Source: an uncultured Eubacteriales bacterium (GTDB lineage: Bacteria; Bacillota; Clostridia; Christensenellales; Pumilibacteraceae). Taken from it: a stretch of DNA of 8,043 nt. The stretch covers positions 1 to 8,043 of the forward strand of contig USNB01000052.1 in the NCBI GenBank assembly GCA_900555875.1, in the 5' to 3' direction. Below are positions 1-5,488 of the stretch, piece by piece (the stretch's first letter is position 1; each line of letters begins with the position of its first letter). Made by a program: the position numbers and the translations under genes. The notes beneath the pieces were generated by a model. The model saw only the letters and a program-made list of their open reading frames with translations, was not told where the DNA came from and did no database searches.

Positions 1-833
1 GTGACGAGAACGTCCGCAGACGGGTCATCGTTACGGAAATAGTGCTTGGGCACATCAGGGTTCAGGCCCTTCGCGAGGTCGCGCTCGTATTCCTTTTTCA
101 GCGTGTCGGAGTCGTATTCGCCGTGGCCGAGCACGAAAACGCGGCGGCGGTCGCGGCTGGCGGCGAGATACACCCCCGCCTCGTCGGACTCCGCAAGGAT
201 ATCGAGATCTTTCACCGCGCGCAGTTTTTCCTGATCGACCTCGGTATGACGCGAGTGAGGCGCCATGAAATACTCGTCGAAATTGCGCACGAGCGGATTG
301 GAACGCTTCATGCTGCGATGAAGATATATGCCGCTTATCTTCTTGCCGAGAGGAACTTTATCCACGCCGTAAAAGTAATACGCAGCGGCTATCGCCCCCC
401 AGCAGATATACATGGACGAAAAGACATTATGCTGCGCCCAATCCATGATGCGCACCATCTCGTCCCAGTAAGTGACGTCCTCGAATTTCATTTGCTCCAC
501 GGGAGCGCCGGTAAAGATCATGCCGTCGAATTTCCGCCCCGCGGCGTAAGCCTCGTCGAACGTCATATAAAACGCCTTCAGATGCTCCTCCGGCGTATGA
601 GTTGCCCTGTACGACGCCGTCTGAAGCAGCGTGATCTCCACCTGCAGCGGCGTGTTCGATATAAGACGAAGCAGCTCCAGCTCCGTCTCCTCCTTGTTGG
701 GCATAAGATTGAGTATGCCTATCGACAGCGGACGGATCTCCTGCGACTTCGCCCGTCTGTCCGCCATGACGAATATATTCTCTTTCTCGAGTATTTCTCT
801 TGCCGGCAGCGCCGACGGTATGATAACGGGCAT
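1..833 (-). CDS. metA: Homoserine O-acyltransferase MetA, probably acetyl-CoA specific (3' end beyond window)
   Basis: Read on the minus strand from ATG at 831-833; 277 codons are visible of about 305 usual, so only the extreme C-terminus is missing. The enzyme acylates the hydroxyl of L-homoserine, the first committed step of methionine synthesis, in the cytoplasm. Family hallmarks in order: NIFVMADRRAKSQEIRPL near the N-terminus; ILNLMPNKEETE; TGAPVEQMKFEDVTYW around residue 110; ICWGA with the nucleophile Cys144; APHSRHTE at about 191-198; GHGEYD with catalytic His237 and Glu239; and HYFRNDDP near the break. Numbers run +2 to E. coli MetA (Cys142, His235, Glu237). Glu113 stands at the position (E. 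coli Gly111) reported to separate acetyl-CoA enzymes (Glu) from succinyl-CoA enzymes (Gly), so an acetyltransferase is predicted. GHPEYD of E. coli is GHGEYD here. The start is fixed by AAGGAG at 840-845, six bases upstream. The family is certain; the acyl donor is inferred. Confidence 0.95.
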   Translation of the reverse strand, partial: MPVIIPSALPAREILEKENIFVMADRRAKSQEIRPLSIGILNLMPNKEETELELLRLISNTPLQVEITLLQTASYRATHTPEEHLKAFYMTFDEAYAAGRKFDGMIFTGAPVEQMKFEDVTYWDEMVRIMDWAQHNVFSSMYICWGAIAAAYYFYGVDKVPLGKKISGIYLHRSMKRSNPLVRNFDEYFMAPHSRHTEVDQEKLRAVKDLDILAESDEAGVYLAASRDRRRVFVLGHGEYDSDTLKKEYERDLAKGLNPDVPKHYFRNDDPSADVLV

Positions 834-852
834 TTCCTTCTCCTTAGCGTTA

Positions 853-882
853 ATGATATCACAATCCGAACCGGATTGTCAA
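853..882 (-). promoter_or_regulatory. Promoter of metA with very short leader
   Basis: On the minus strand, -35 TTGACA (877-882, perfect) and -10 TATCAT (853-858, five of six) are separated by 18 bp. The predicted start near 846 leaves a leader of about 13 nt, and the AAGGAG ribosome site (840-845) lies almost at the RNA 5' end. There is no room for a SAM riboswitch or T-box, so control of metA, if any, should act on the DNA. Start position and use are inferred. Confidence 0.75.
861..879. promoter_or_regulatory. Candidate operator: perfect 8-3-8 palindrome inside the metA promoter
   Basis: On the minus strand the site reads ACAATCCG-GTT-CGGATTGT, a perfect inverted repeat of 8-bp arms around 3 bp. 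It covers the last three bases of the -35 box and most of the spacer, where a dimeric repressor would block RNA polymerase. It has no downstream U-tract and lies upstream of the predicted transcript, so it is not a terminator. I do not recognise the cognate regulator; the sequence is not a MetJ box (AGACGTCT type). Confidence 0.6.
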
Positions 883-974
883 CCATATCCTCGCGCCCGA
901 TGCGCTTCGTCCGAACGCGTAACGCTCCTCCCGGGGAAAAACACCCGGCGTTGACGCTGCGCGATCGGACAAGT

Positions 975-1007
975 AAAAAAGAGGAAGCGTTCGGCTTCCT
1001 CTTTTTT
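975..1007 (-). terminator. Rho-independent terminator of the lipoprotein gene
   Basis: A perfect inverted repeat: arm 975-988 (six A then GAGGAAGC), loop GTTCG, arm 994-1007 (GCTTCCTC then six T). It lies 22 bp past the stop codon of the 1030-1551 gene and has a T-run on either strand. It isolates that gene from metA, which has its own promoter downstream. Confidence 0.9.
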
Positions 1008-1029
1008 GCTTGTACCGCGCAATGACCGA

Positions 1030-1551
1030 TCACTCCGCCGGCTGCGAAAGATCGGGCACTATGTCCGCATACCAATTCCCCGCCACTTTGTAGACGATGC
1101 CGTCCGTCTCTTCGTCTTCGACGGAAGCGTCCGTCTCGGTGCTTACGTTGCCCAGCGTGATCGTCACCTTGACATCGGCGGAATACGTTACGGTATATTT
1201 TTCCGCCGCCTCGATCTCTATGCCGGGATACGCCGCCTTCACGGTTTCGAGTTCCTCGTCCGAAACGGGTTCGGAAGAAAATTCAAACTTCGTGACAGAA
1301 CCGCTCACGGAGATCGACCCGTCTTCCGATTCGCTCATTTCCTTTTCAAGCTGTTCCTTGTAGGTATCCTTATCTTCGGCGTTTTCAAAATACATGACGT
1401 CTACCAGCTTGGCAAAATCTAAAGATACCGTAGCGTCAAGCGACGCTCTGACAACGCTCTTGGGCGAACCGTTCACGCCGCATGCGGCAAATGCCGCCAC
1501 CGTACCGATCATCAGCGCCGCAGCAAGTACGGCGACAATAGCCTTCCTCAT
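1030..1551 (-). CDS. Small secreted lipoprotein of unknown function
   Basis: 173 residues. The N-terminus is a lipoprotein signal peptide: MRK, then a hydrophobic Ala/Val/Leu stretch, then FAAC with the predicted lipidated Cys24 (Phe at -3 is slightly atypical). The mature part is acidic and soluble, so the protein should be tethered to the outer face of the membrane. After Cys24 comes a helical segment (SPKSVVRASLDATVSLDF, about 29-46), an acidic Glu/Asp/Lys stretch, then alternating strand-like Thr/Val/Ser-rich segments and a final GIVYKVAGNWYADIVP. This order resembles small NTF2-like or DUF4878-like lipoproteins of Firmicutes, but I cannot confirm a family. The start is well supported by GGAGGAG at 1559-1565, seven bases upstream. 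The gene is monocistronic, with its own promoter (1602-1631) and terminator (975-1007). The lipoprotein call is firm; the function is unknown. Confidence 0.85.
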   Translation of the reverse strand: MRKAIVAVLAAALMIGTVAAFAACGVNGSPKSVVRASLDATVSLDFAKLVDVMYFENAEDKDTYKEQLEKEMSESEDGSISVSGSVTKFEFSSEPVSDEELETVKAAYPGIEIEAAEKYTVTYSADVKVTITLGNVSTETDASVEDEETDGIVYKVAGNWYADIVPDLSQPAE

Positions 1552-1601
1552 AATAAATCTCCTCCATTTTCCGCCGTGCGGAATCGTTGATCATATATAT
1601 G

Positions 1602-1631
1602 ATAATAACGCAAACCATGACCCGCTGTCAA
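1602..1631 (-). promoter_or_regulatory. Promoter of the lipoprotein gene
   Basis: On the minus strand, TTGACA (1626-1631) and TATTAT (1602-1607) are 18 bp apart; TTATTA at 17 bp is an alternative register. The predicted start near 1595 gives a leader of about 44 nt. A perfect 14-bp palindrome, ATCATATATATGAT (1590-1603), sits on the predicted start and could be an operator, although its AT-only core makes chance more likely. Confidence 0.7.
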
Positions 1632-1657
1632 TATCTCCCGCCGTAATTCTCCGATAC

Positions 1658-1685
1658 CGTCACAATACGACACAAATCCGTCACA
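1658..1685. repeat. Three heptamer direct repeats in helical phase upstream of the lipoprotein promoter
   Basis: On the plus strand, CGTCACA (1658-1664), CGACACA (1668-1674) and CGTCACA (1679-1685) recur at 10 and 11 bp, one per helical turn. They begin 27 bp upstream of the lipoprotein -35 box, a usual place for an activator. OmpR/PhoB-type response regulators bind tandem heptamers with 11-bp spacing. No regulator gene lies in the window, so this is a candidate site only. Confidence 0.4.
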
Positions 1686-1805
1686 TGAGCGATATGCAGA
1701 ACTCGTCGCCCGCCGCCGCGCGGACGAAACGCACGCTGCCGCGAGCGGATCGGGAGCCGCCGTCAGACGTCCGCAACTACATTCTGCCGTATACGTTGTT
1801 TTTGC

Positions 1806-1834
1806 TTGCAAATCGGAGCGGAAAGTGCTAAAAT
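1806..1834 (+). promoter_or_regulatory. Promoter of the phosphofructokinase gene
   Basis: -35 TTGCAA (1806-1811) and -10 TAAAAT (1829-1834) are 17 bp apart, and the -10 is preceded by an extended-10 TG (1826-1827). The predicted start near 1841 gives a leader of about 28 nt. The gene's ribosome site is AAGGAG at 1856-1861, seven bases before ATG 1869. Confidence 0.7.
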
Positions 1835-1868
1835 ATTGTGGAAATAAAAAGTTCCAAGGAGAATATAC

Positions 1869-3110
1869 ATGAAAAATCTCAAAGGCGCACTTTTGTTTGC
1901 ACAGTCGGGCGGTCCCACGTCCGTCATCAACGCCAGCGCATGCGGCGTTTTCGAAGAGGCTTTCAAGCACGGCGAGATCACCCAGGTGCTCGGCGCGGCT
2001 CACGGCGTTGTGGGCATACTGAACGACGAGCTGTACGATATGGGCAAGGAAGATCCCGCAGAGATCCACAGACTGCTCGGCACCCCCTCTTCCGCGCTCG
2101 GTTCCTGCCGCTATAAGCTCAAGGATTACCGCGACGACGAGACGGACTATCTCCGCATCCTCGAAGTGTTCAAGAAGCACAACGTCAAGTACTTCTTCTA
2201 TAACGGCGGCAACGATTCGATGGATACCTGCAACAAGATCGGCGAGTTCGTGAACGCGCACGGTTATGAGTGCAACGTCGTCGGCGTTCCCAAGACCATA
2301 GACAACGACCTTTACGGCATCGACCACTGCCCCGGCTATGCTTCCGCGGCAAAGTACATCGCTACCACCTGCATGGAGATAGACCTCGACGCGCGCGTGT
2401 TCGATAAAGGCATGATCACCGTCATCGAAATAATGGGCCGTCACGCGGGCTGGCTCACCGCCGCGTCCGCCGTAGCGACCTACGCGGGTCACGGTCCCGA
2501 CCTCATCTACGTTCCCGAAACGGACTTCGACCTCGACAAGTTCACCGCAGATGTCAAGAAGGTATTTGAAAAGAACGGCAAGTGCATAGTAGCGGTCAGC
2601 GAGGGCATCCACGACAAGGACGGCAAGTTCATTGCAGAGTATGCGGTGGCAGACGCGAAGAAGGACGCGTTCGGTCACGTACAGCTGGGCGGCACCGCAT
2701 CCTTCCTCGTTTCGCACCTCCGCAACCACATAGATACCAAGTACCGCGCGATAGAGTTCTCACTCATGCAGCGCTGCGCCGCACACATCGCATCCAAGGT
2801 GGACGTCGAAGAAGCGTATGCCGAGGGTTGCGCGGCAGTCAAAGCCGCAGTGGACGGCAAGTCCAACATCATGGTGGGCGTCGTGCGCAAGTCCGGAAGC
2901 AAGTATGAGACCACGATCGAGGAGTTCCCCCTCTCCGAGTGCGCGAACACCGAGAAGAAGCTGCCCGCAGAGTACATCAATAAGGACGGCAACATGATCG
3001 AGAAGAGCTTCCTCGATTACATCCTTCCCCTCATCGAAGGCGAGCACGCTCCCGAGTTCGTCAGCGGCGTTCCCCGCTTCGCCGAGCTGAAGAAAGTGAT
3101 CGCGAAATGA
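1869..3110 (+). CDS. pfp: Pyrophosphate-type 6-phosphofructokinase
   Basis: 413 residues, full length for the longer PPi-type bacterial enzymes (ATP-type PfkA is about 320). It interconverts fructose 6-phosphate and fructose 1,6-bisphosphate in glycolysis, probably with PPi as phosphoryl donor and therefore reversibly. Motifs in order: AQSGGPTSVINAS (11-23) of the phosphate-binding loop; GGNDS (113-117), where Asp116 replaces the Gly of ATP enzymes (E. coli Gly104); PKTIDND (141-147), with catalytic base Asp145 and Lys142 in place of E. coli Gly124; MGRHAGW (189-195), the sugar-phosphate-binding MGR motif. The Asp/Lys pair is the accepted PPi signature. Asn115 replaces the first Asp of the common GGDDS form, so the donor should be tested. 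Start ATG 1869 is fixed by AAGGAG seven bases upstream and by the immediate N-terminal motif. The gene is monocistronic, with a promoter at 1806-1834 and a terminator at 3140-3168. Confidence 0.93.
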   Translation: MKNLKGALLFAQSGGPTSVINASACGVFEEAFKHGEITQVLGAAHGVVGILNDELYDMGKEDPAEIHRLLGTPSSALGSCRYKLKDYRDDETDYLRILEVFKKHNVKYFFYNGGNDSMDTCNKIGEFVNAHGYECNVVGVPKTIDNDLYGIDHCPGYASAAKYIATTCMEIDLDARVFDKGMITVIEIMGRHAGWLTAASAVATYAGHGPDLIYVPETDFDLDKFTADVKKVFEKNGKCIVAVSEGIHDKDGKFIAEYAVADAKKDAFGHVQLGGTASFLVSHLRNHIDTKYRAIEFSLMQRCAAHIASKVDVEEAYAEGCAAVKAAVDGKSNIMVGVVRKSGSKYETTIEEFPLSECANTEKKLPAEYINKDGNMIEKSFLDYILPLIEGEHAPEFVSGVPRFAELKKVIAK

Positions 3111-3139
3111 TCGCCGCATAAAAGAATAAAACATAAAAC

Positions 3140-3168
3140 GATGCGCGTCCCGCAAAGGGACGCGCATC
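3140..3168. terminator. Terminator between converging pfp and the peptide operon
   Basis: A perfect 12-bp stem, GATGCGCGTCCC (3140-3151) and GGGACGCGCATC (3157-3168), with loop GCAAA. TCTTTTATT follows on the plus strand, and GTTTTATGTTTTATT on the minus strand. It lies 29 bp past the pfp stop and 11 bp past the stop of the 3179-3919 gene, so it can end both transcripts. No gene follows the 246-residue protein in that operon. Confidence 0.85.
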
Positions 3169-3178
3169 TGTCTTTTAT

Positions 3179-3919
3179 TCACATAAGTCGTCTTTTATCA
3201 TCCGTCAAAGGCGGAAAATAAAGGTTATACGTTTCCGCGTCGCCCGACAGCGCCACGGCAAGGCACGCAACAAGCGGGCGCTGCTCTAAGATCGCGACGG
3301 CGGGCGCATGGCTCTCCGTACCGGCAAGGCAGCGAGCGATGCTCTCCGGCGGATATCTGCCGTCGAACCTGAAATAGAATTTAGCTTTACGCCACTCGCG
3401 CGAAAAGTCGAGTGCGACGAGGTACAGCCTCGCGTGCTCGCCCTGCGGGAGCGAACAGTCGTGACTTTCCTTTACGCCGGCCGCGATCGAGACCTCGCGC
3501 ACGACGTCGGATATATCGGGGCGCGTGCAGGGCAGGTCCGCACGGAAATATACGCAGATGTTCCCCACCGCGTCGCCCGACGTCTTCAGCCCGAGTATCT
3601 TCCCCGCTTTCGCGCCGCAATTTTTCAGCAGCGCATCCGCTTCCGCTATTCGGCGGACGTCGAAAAAATCGTGATGCGCGCACACCTCGGCGCATACGGC
3701 AAGGAACTCACGCGTTATCTCGAAGTCGTATTTGACGTTGCCGAGATCGTCCGTTCCGTAAGAAAACAGCCGCAGCAAACCTTCCCCGCACAATCCGTCG
3801 AACGGCGGCACTCCCGTATCGGCAGGTCCGCTCGCCGAAAAATATGACTTGCGGGCGATCGTCCTGCTCCCGGAAATGGTCACCGCAGTACAATCGAGCG
3901 GCAGTCCGTCGGTGCGCAT
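3179..3919 (-). CDS. Uncharacterised 246-residue protein of the Cys-rich peptide operon
   Basis: I do not recognise this protein. ATG 3917-3919 lies four bases after the precursor stop (TAA 3924-3926) and has no clear ribosome site of its own, which suggests translational coupling to the precursor. An in-frame extension to ATG 4070-4072 would cover most of the precursor and add only Ala-rich low-complexity sequence, so I reject it. The protein is soluble, with no signal peptide or membrane helix, and has ten Cys without a metal-binding spacing, although VCAEVCAHHDF (75-85) is worth noting. It contains recurring strand-like segments: KSYFSA (24-29), VKYDFEI (62-68), ICVYFRADLP (121-130), RLYLVALDF (164-172), KAKFYFRFDG (178-187), YNLYFPP (231-237). 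The paired VYFR and FYFR strands faintly recall ABBA-fold prenyltransferases, but that is a guess. By position it probably takes part in making the peptide, as a second tailoring enzyme or a precursor-binding partner. Confidence 0.75.
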   Translation of the reverse strand: MRTDGLPLDCTAVTISGSRTIARKSYFSASGPADTGVPPFDGLCGEGLLRLFSYGTDDLGNVKYDFEITREFLAVCAEVCAHHDFFDVRRIAEADALLKNCGAKAGKILGLKTSGDAVGNICVYFRADLPCTRPDISDVVREVSIAAGVKESHDCSLPQGEHARLYLVALDFSREWRKAKFYFRFDGRYPPESIARCLAGTESHAPAVAILEQRPLVACLAVALSGDAETYNLYFPPLTDDKRRLM

Positions 3920-3923
3920 CGGT

Positions 3924-4151
3924 TTACCAGCCGCCGCCGCTTCCGCCGCCGTCGCCGGAGAACGAACCGTAACATCCGCCCTCGCAACTGCCCGAGCAAC
4001 TGCTGCCGCAGCTGCCGCTGCATGTGTACTGGCATCCGCCGTAACAGTCGGAGCTGCAATCGTAAGCGACATATTCGCCTACGGGCGCGAGCTTCGCTTC
4101 CGTGACGCGGCCTTTCAGCTTCGCGATCAATTCGTCCGTAAGTTTCATCAT
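3924..4151 (-). CDS. Cys-rich RiPP precursor peptide with eight-fold CXXX ladder
   Basis: 75 residues. Residues 1-31 look like a leader: charged and amphipathic, beginning MMKLTDELIAKLKGRVTEAK, with no Cys and no signal peptide. The presumed core has Cys at 32, 36, 40, 44, 48, 52, 56 and 60, exactly every fourth residue, with small or polar residues between (SSD, YGG, QYT, SGS, GSS, SGS, EGG). The tail YGSFSGDGGGSGGGW is Gly-rich and ends in Trp75. The first of two ATGs (4149-4151) is preferred because AGGAGG (4160-4165) lies eight bases before it. Known systems of this shape (CXXX-repeat peptides, Clo7bot/CLI_3235 peptides, SCIFF ranthipeptides) pair a Cys-rich precursor with a radical SAM/SPASM maturase that makes thioether links, and such a maturase is the gene directly upstream here. 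The RiPP role is inferred from composition and context; the product's activity is unknown. A metal-binding Cys-rich protein is the main alternative. Confidence 0.88.
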   Translation of the reverse strand: MMKLTDELIAKLKGRVTEAKLAPVGEYVAYDCSSDCYGGCQYTCSGSCGSSCSGSCEGGCYGSFSGDGGGSGGGW

Positions 4152-4164
4152 ATATTTATCCTCC

Positions 4165-5274
4165 TCAGATCTTTTGCAATTCGAGCACGCTGCGTATCAG
4201 CGCCTGTTCGTCCTCTTCGCCGAGCGAGAGCATCCCCCTCTCCCATTCGAGCGCCTTGAGCTTCGCCGTAGCGCGGAACATAGTCTTGTTCAGCTCGCAC
4301 AGGTCGTCGTCCGACGTATAGATGTCGCCTGTCGCGAGATAATTGCTGCCGAAGCACCTCGGGCATATGCGCAGGCAGTAGCACTTCGCGCACTTTTCGG
4401 GCAGCCGCGACATGTCGTACTCCTCGCCGAGCGCAAGCTCGTCCGTCGTCAGCGCCTTATCGCCCGCCGACAGCGGCGAAAAGAATTGGCAGGGGTACGC
4501 CTTCCCGTCCGTGCCGTAGCACACCATTGCGGTGCCCGTACCGCAGTATTTGGTATGACGGCCGTCCGCGCTCGGACGCGCGAGCACCTCTATCATATAG
4601 TCCAGCATGCGGCAGCGCTTGGCTTCGGGATGCGCAAGATACCAATCGATGAGTTTGTCGAGCTGCTCTTCGAGCACGCGCACGTTATCTCCGTCCTTCC
4701 AGTCGATGCCGTATGCGAGGTTGCACGAGATCTCGAAGCCCAGCTCCGTCAGGTATATCACGCCTTCGGCGAGCATGGGCAGCGTCTCTTTGGACACGGT
4801 CATCTTAACGGGCTGTTCGGGAAAATTCTCGACAAAAAAGCGGAAGTCGATATCGTCGAAGCTGTTTGAGCGGTTGATGTCGTGCGCCGCCTTCGTACCG
4901 TCGGCGGACAGTGCGACCGAAAAATCGCGTTTGTTCGCGAGTATCCATTCCTGCACTTCGCCGTGGACGAGCGTGCCGTTCGTGCACGCATGGAAACGCA
5001 GTTTACCTTTATAAAAGGAACGCACGTAATCGCACACCTGCTTTATGAGCCCGAAATTCATGAATGGTTCGCCGCCGAAGAACTCGATGTATGTATTCTC
5101 CTTGGGCGTCCGCTCGCGCAGCTCGCCGTCGATGATGCGCTTCGCCGTCTCGAAAGTCATGTCCGCGGCCGACTTGTGGTGCTCGTAACAATATGTGCAA
5201 GCAAGGTTGCATTTTTCGGTCACCGTCAGCGTCACGGTGCGCGTGTTCTTACCGCTCTGTATCTCTCTACCCAT
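4165..5274 (-). CDS. Radical SAM/SPASM peptide maturase
   Basis: 369 residues from ATG 5272-5274. It belongs to the radical SAM enzymes, which cleave S-adenosylmethionine at a [4Fe-4S] cluster to start radical chemistry. The cluster motif CNLACTYC holds Cys22, Cys26 and Cys29; GGEPF (67-71) is the SAM-binding GGE motif. The C-terminus is a SPASM domain for auxiliary clusters: Cys244, Cys252 and Cys262 (the last two in CYGTDGKAYPC), then Cys295, Cys298, Cys300, Cys304 and Cys307 (CAKCYCLRICPRC), and Cys326. This architecture is typical of sactipeptide and ranthipeptide maturases, so the likely reaction is thioether crosslinking of the adjacent Cys-rich peptide (inference). No clear N-terminal RRE domain is seen. 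The stop codon (4165-4167) abuts the precursor's ribosome site. The start is uncertain: AGGAG lies only two bases before ATG 5274; ATG 5286 is an alternative; ATG 5355 lies before a terminator hairpin in the tRNA trailer and is unlikely. Confidence 0.92.
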   Translation of the reverse strand: MGREIQSGKNTRTVTLTVTEKCNLACTYCYEHHKSAADMTFETAKRIIDGELRERTPKENTYIEFFGGEPFMNFGLIKQVCDYVRSFYKGKLRFHACTNGTLVHGEVQEWILANKRDFSVALSADGTKAAHDINRSNSFDDIDFRFFVENFPEQPVKMTVSKETLPMLAEGVIYLTELGFEISCNLAYGIDWKDGDNVRVLEEQLDKLIDWYLAHPEAKRCRMLDYMIEVLARPSADGRHTKYCGTGTAMVCYGTDGKAYPCQFFSPLSAGDKALTTDELALGEEYDMSRLPEKCAKCYCLRICPRCFGSNYLATGDIYTSDDDLCELNKTMFRATAKLKALEWERGMLSLGEEDEQALIRSVLELQKI

Positions 5275-5301
5275 ATCTCCTCGCATCCTCGCCGGCAGCT
5301 C

Positions 5302-5321
5302 TCCGTTTCGTGAGAAACGGA
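5302..5321 (-). promoter_or_regulatory. Second hairpin in the tRNA-maturase gap
   Basis: On the minus strand TCCGTTTC-TCAC-GAAACGGA forms a perfect 8-bp stem with a 4-nt loop. It directly follows the tRNA terminator hairpin and ends 27 bp before the chosen maturase start. Its 3' arm contains GAAACG, which could also pair with CGTTTC in the upstream terminator stem, so the two structures may be mutually exclusive. A regulatory role is speculative; it could equally be a 3'-end stabilising structure. Confidence 0.45.
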
Positions 5322-5348
5322 AAAGGACGCCGTTCGGAAACGACGCCC
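5321..5348 (-). terminator. Terminator-like hairpin after tRNA-Gly
   Basis: On the minus strand GGGCGTCGTT-TCCG-AACGGCGTCC forms a 10-bp stem with two G-U pairs in RNA and a UCCG loop, followed by TTTT (5324-5321). It starts 10 bp past the CCA end of the tRNA. The U-run is short, so termination may be incomplete and allow readthrough into the maturase operon, for which no separate promoter is apparent. Confidence 0.65.
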
Positions 5349-5358
5349 GTTCCATGCC

Positions 5359-5433
5359 TGGAGCGGATGACGGGGCTCGAACCCGCAGCCCTCAGCTTGG
5401 GAAGCTGATGCCATACCATTAGGCCACATCCGC
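5359..5433 (-). tRNA. tRNA-Gly(CCC)
   Basis: 75 nt on the minus strand with CCA encoded. The acceptor stem pairs GCGGATG with CATCCGC, the discriminator is U and is followed by CCA, as usual for tRNA-Gly. The D arm is GCCTAATGGTATGGC. The anticodon stem-loop is TCAGC-TTCCCAA-GCTGA, with anticodon CCC reading GGG codons. The T arm is GCGGG-TTCGAGC-CCCGT, with the invariant TTCGA. The precursor peptide is Gly-rich but uses no GGG codon, so no codon-supply link is seen. It lies between the Ca2+ pump and the peptide operon. Confidence 0.96.
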
Positions 5434-5488
5434 ATATACCGCCATGAGCAGTCCGACTCGATCATTAAGACATCCGACCGTCTGGTTT

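Noticed and set aside
42..1025. Long plus-strand reading frame opposite metA
   Set aside because: Its Arg/His/Val-rich sequence is what the antisense of a GC-rich gene gives, it has no ribosome site, and the opposite strand encodes a clear MetA.
1763..1772. AGACGTC resembling a MetJ half-box upstream of pfp
   Set aside because: Single, partial copy beside a glycolytic gene; MetJ is not expected in Firmicutes.
1548..2729. 393-codon minus-strand frame opposite pfp
   Set aside because: It is antisense to a clear phosphofructokinase, runs through the intergenic promoter region, and shows no recognisable motif.
3920..4072. Upstream extension of the 246-residue protein to 297 residues starting at ATG 4072
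   Set aside because: The added sequence is the shifted frame of the Gly/Cys repeats of the precursor, giving Ala-rich low complexity; the precursor has a strong ribosome site and a meaningful Cys pattern there, and ATG 3919 fits operon spacing.
3924..4151. tRNA-Gly(CCC) as a dedicated supplier for the Gly-rich precursor
   Set aside because: The precursor's Gly codons are GGC, GGA and GGT; none is GGG, the codon read by this tRNA.
4102..4869. 255-codon plus-strand frame opposite the maturase
   Set aside because: Shadow of the radical SAM gene; composition is Arg/Ala/Val/His-rich without motifs.
5275..5355. Longer N-terminus of the radical SAM protein from ATG 5355
   Set aside because: That ATG is three bases after the tRNA CCA end, has no ribosome site, and the added residues are encoded by two hairpins.
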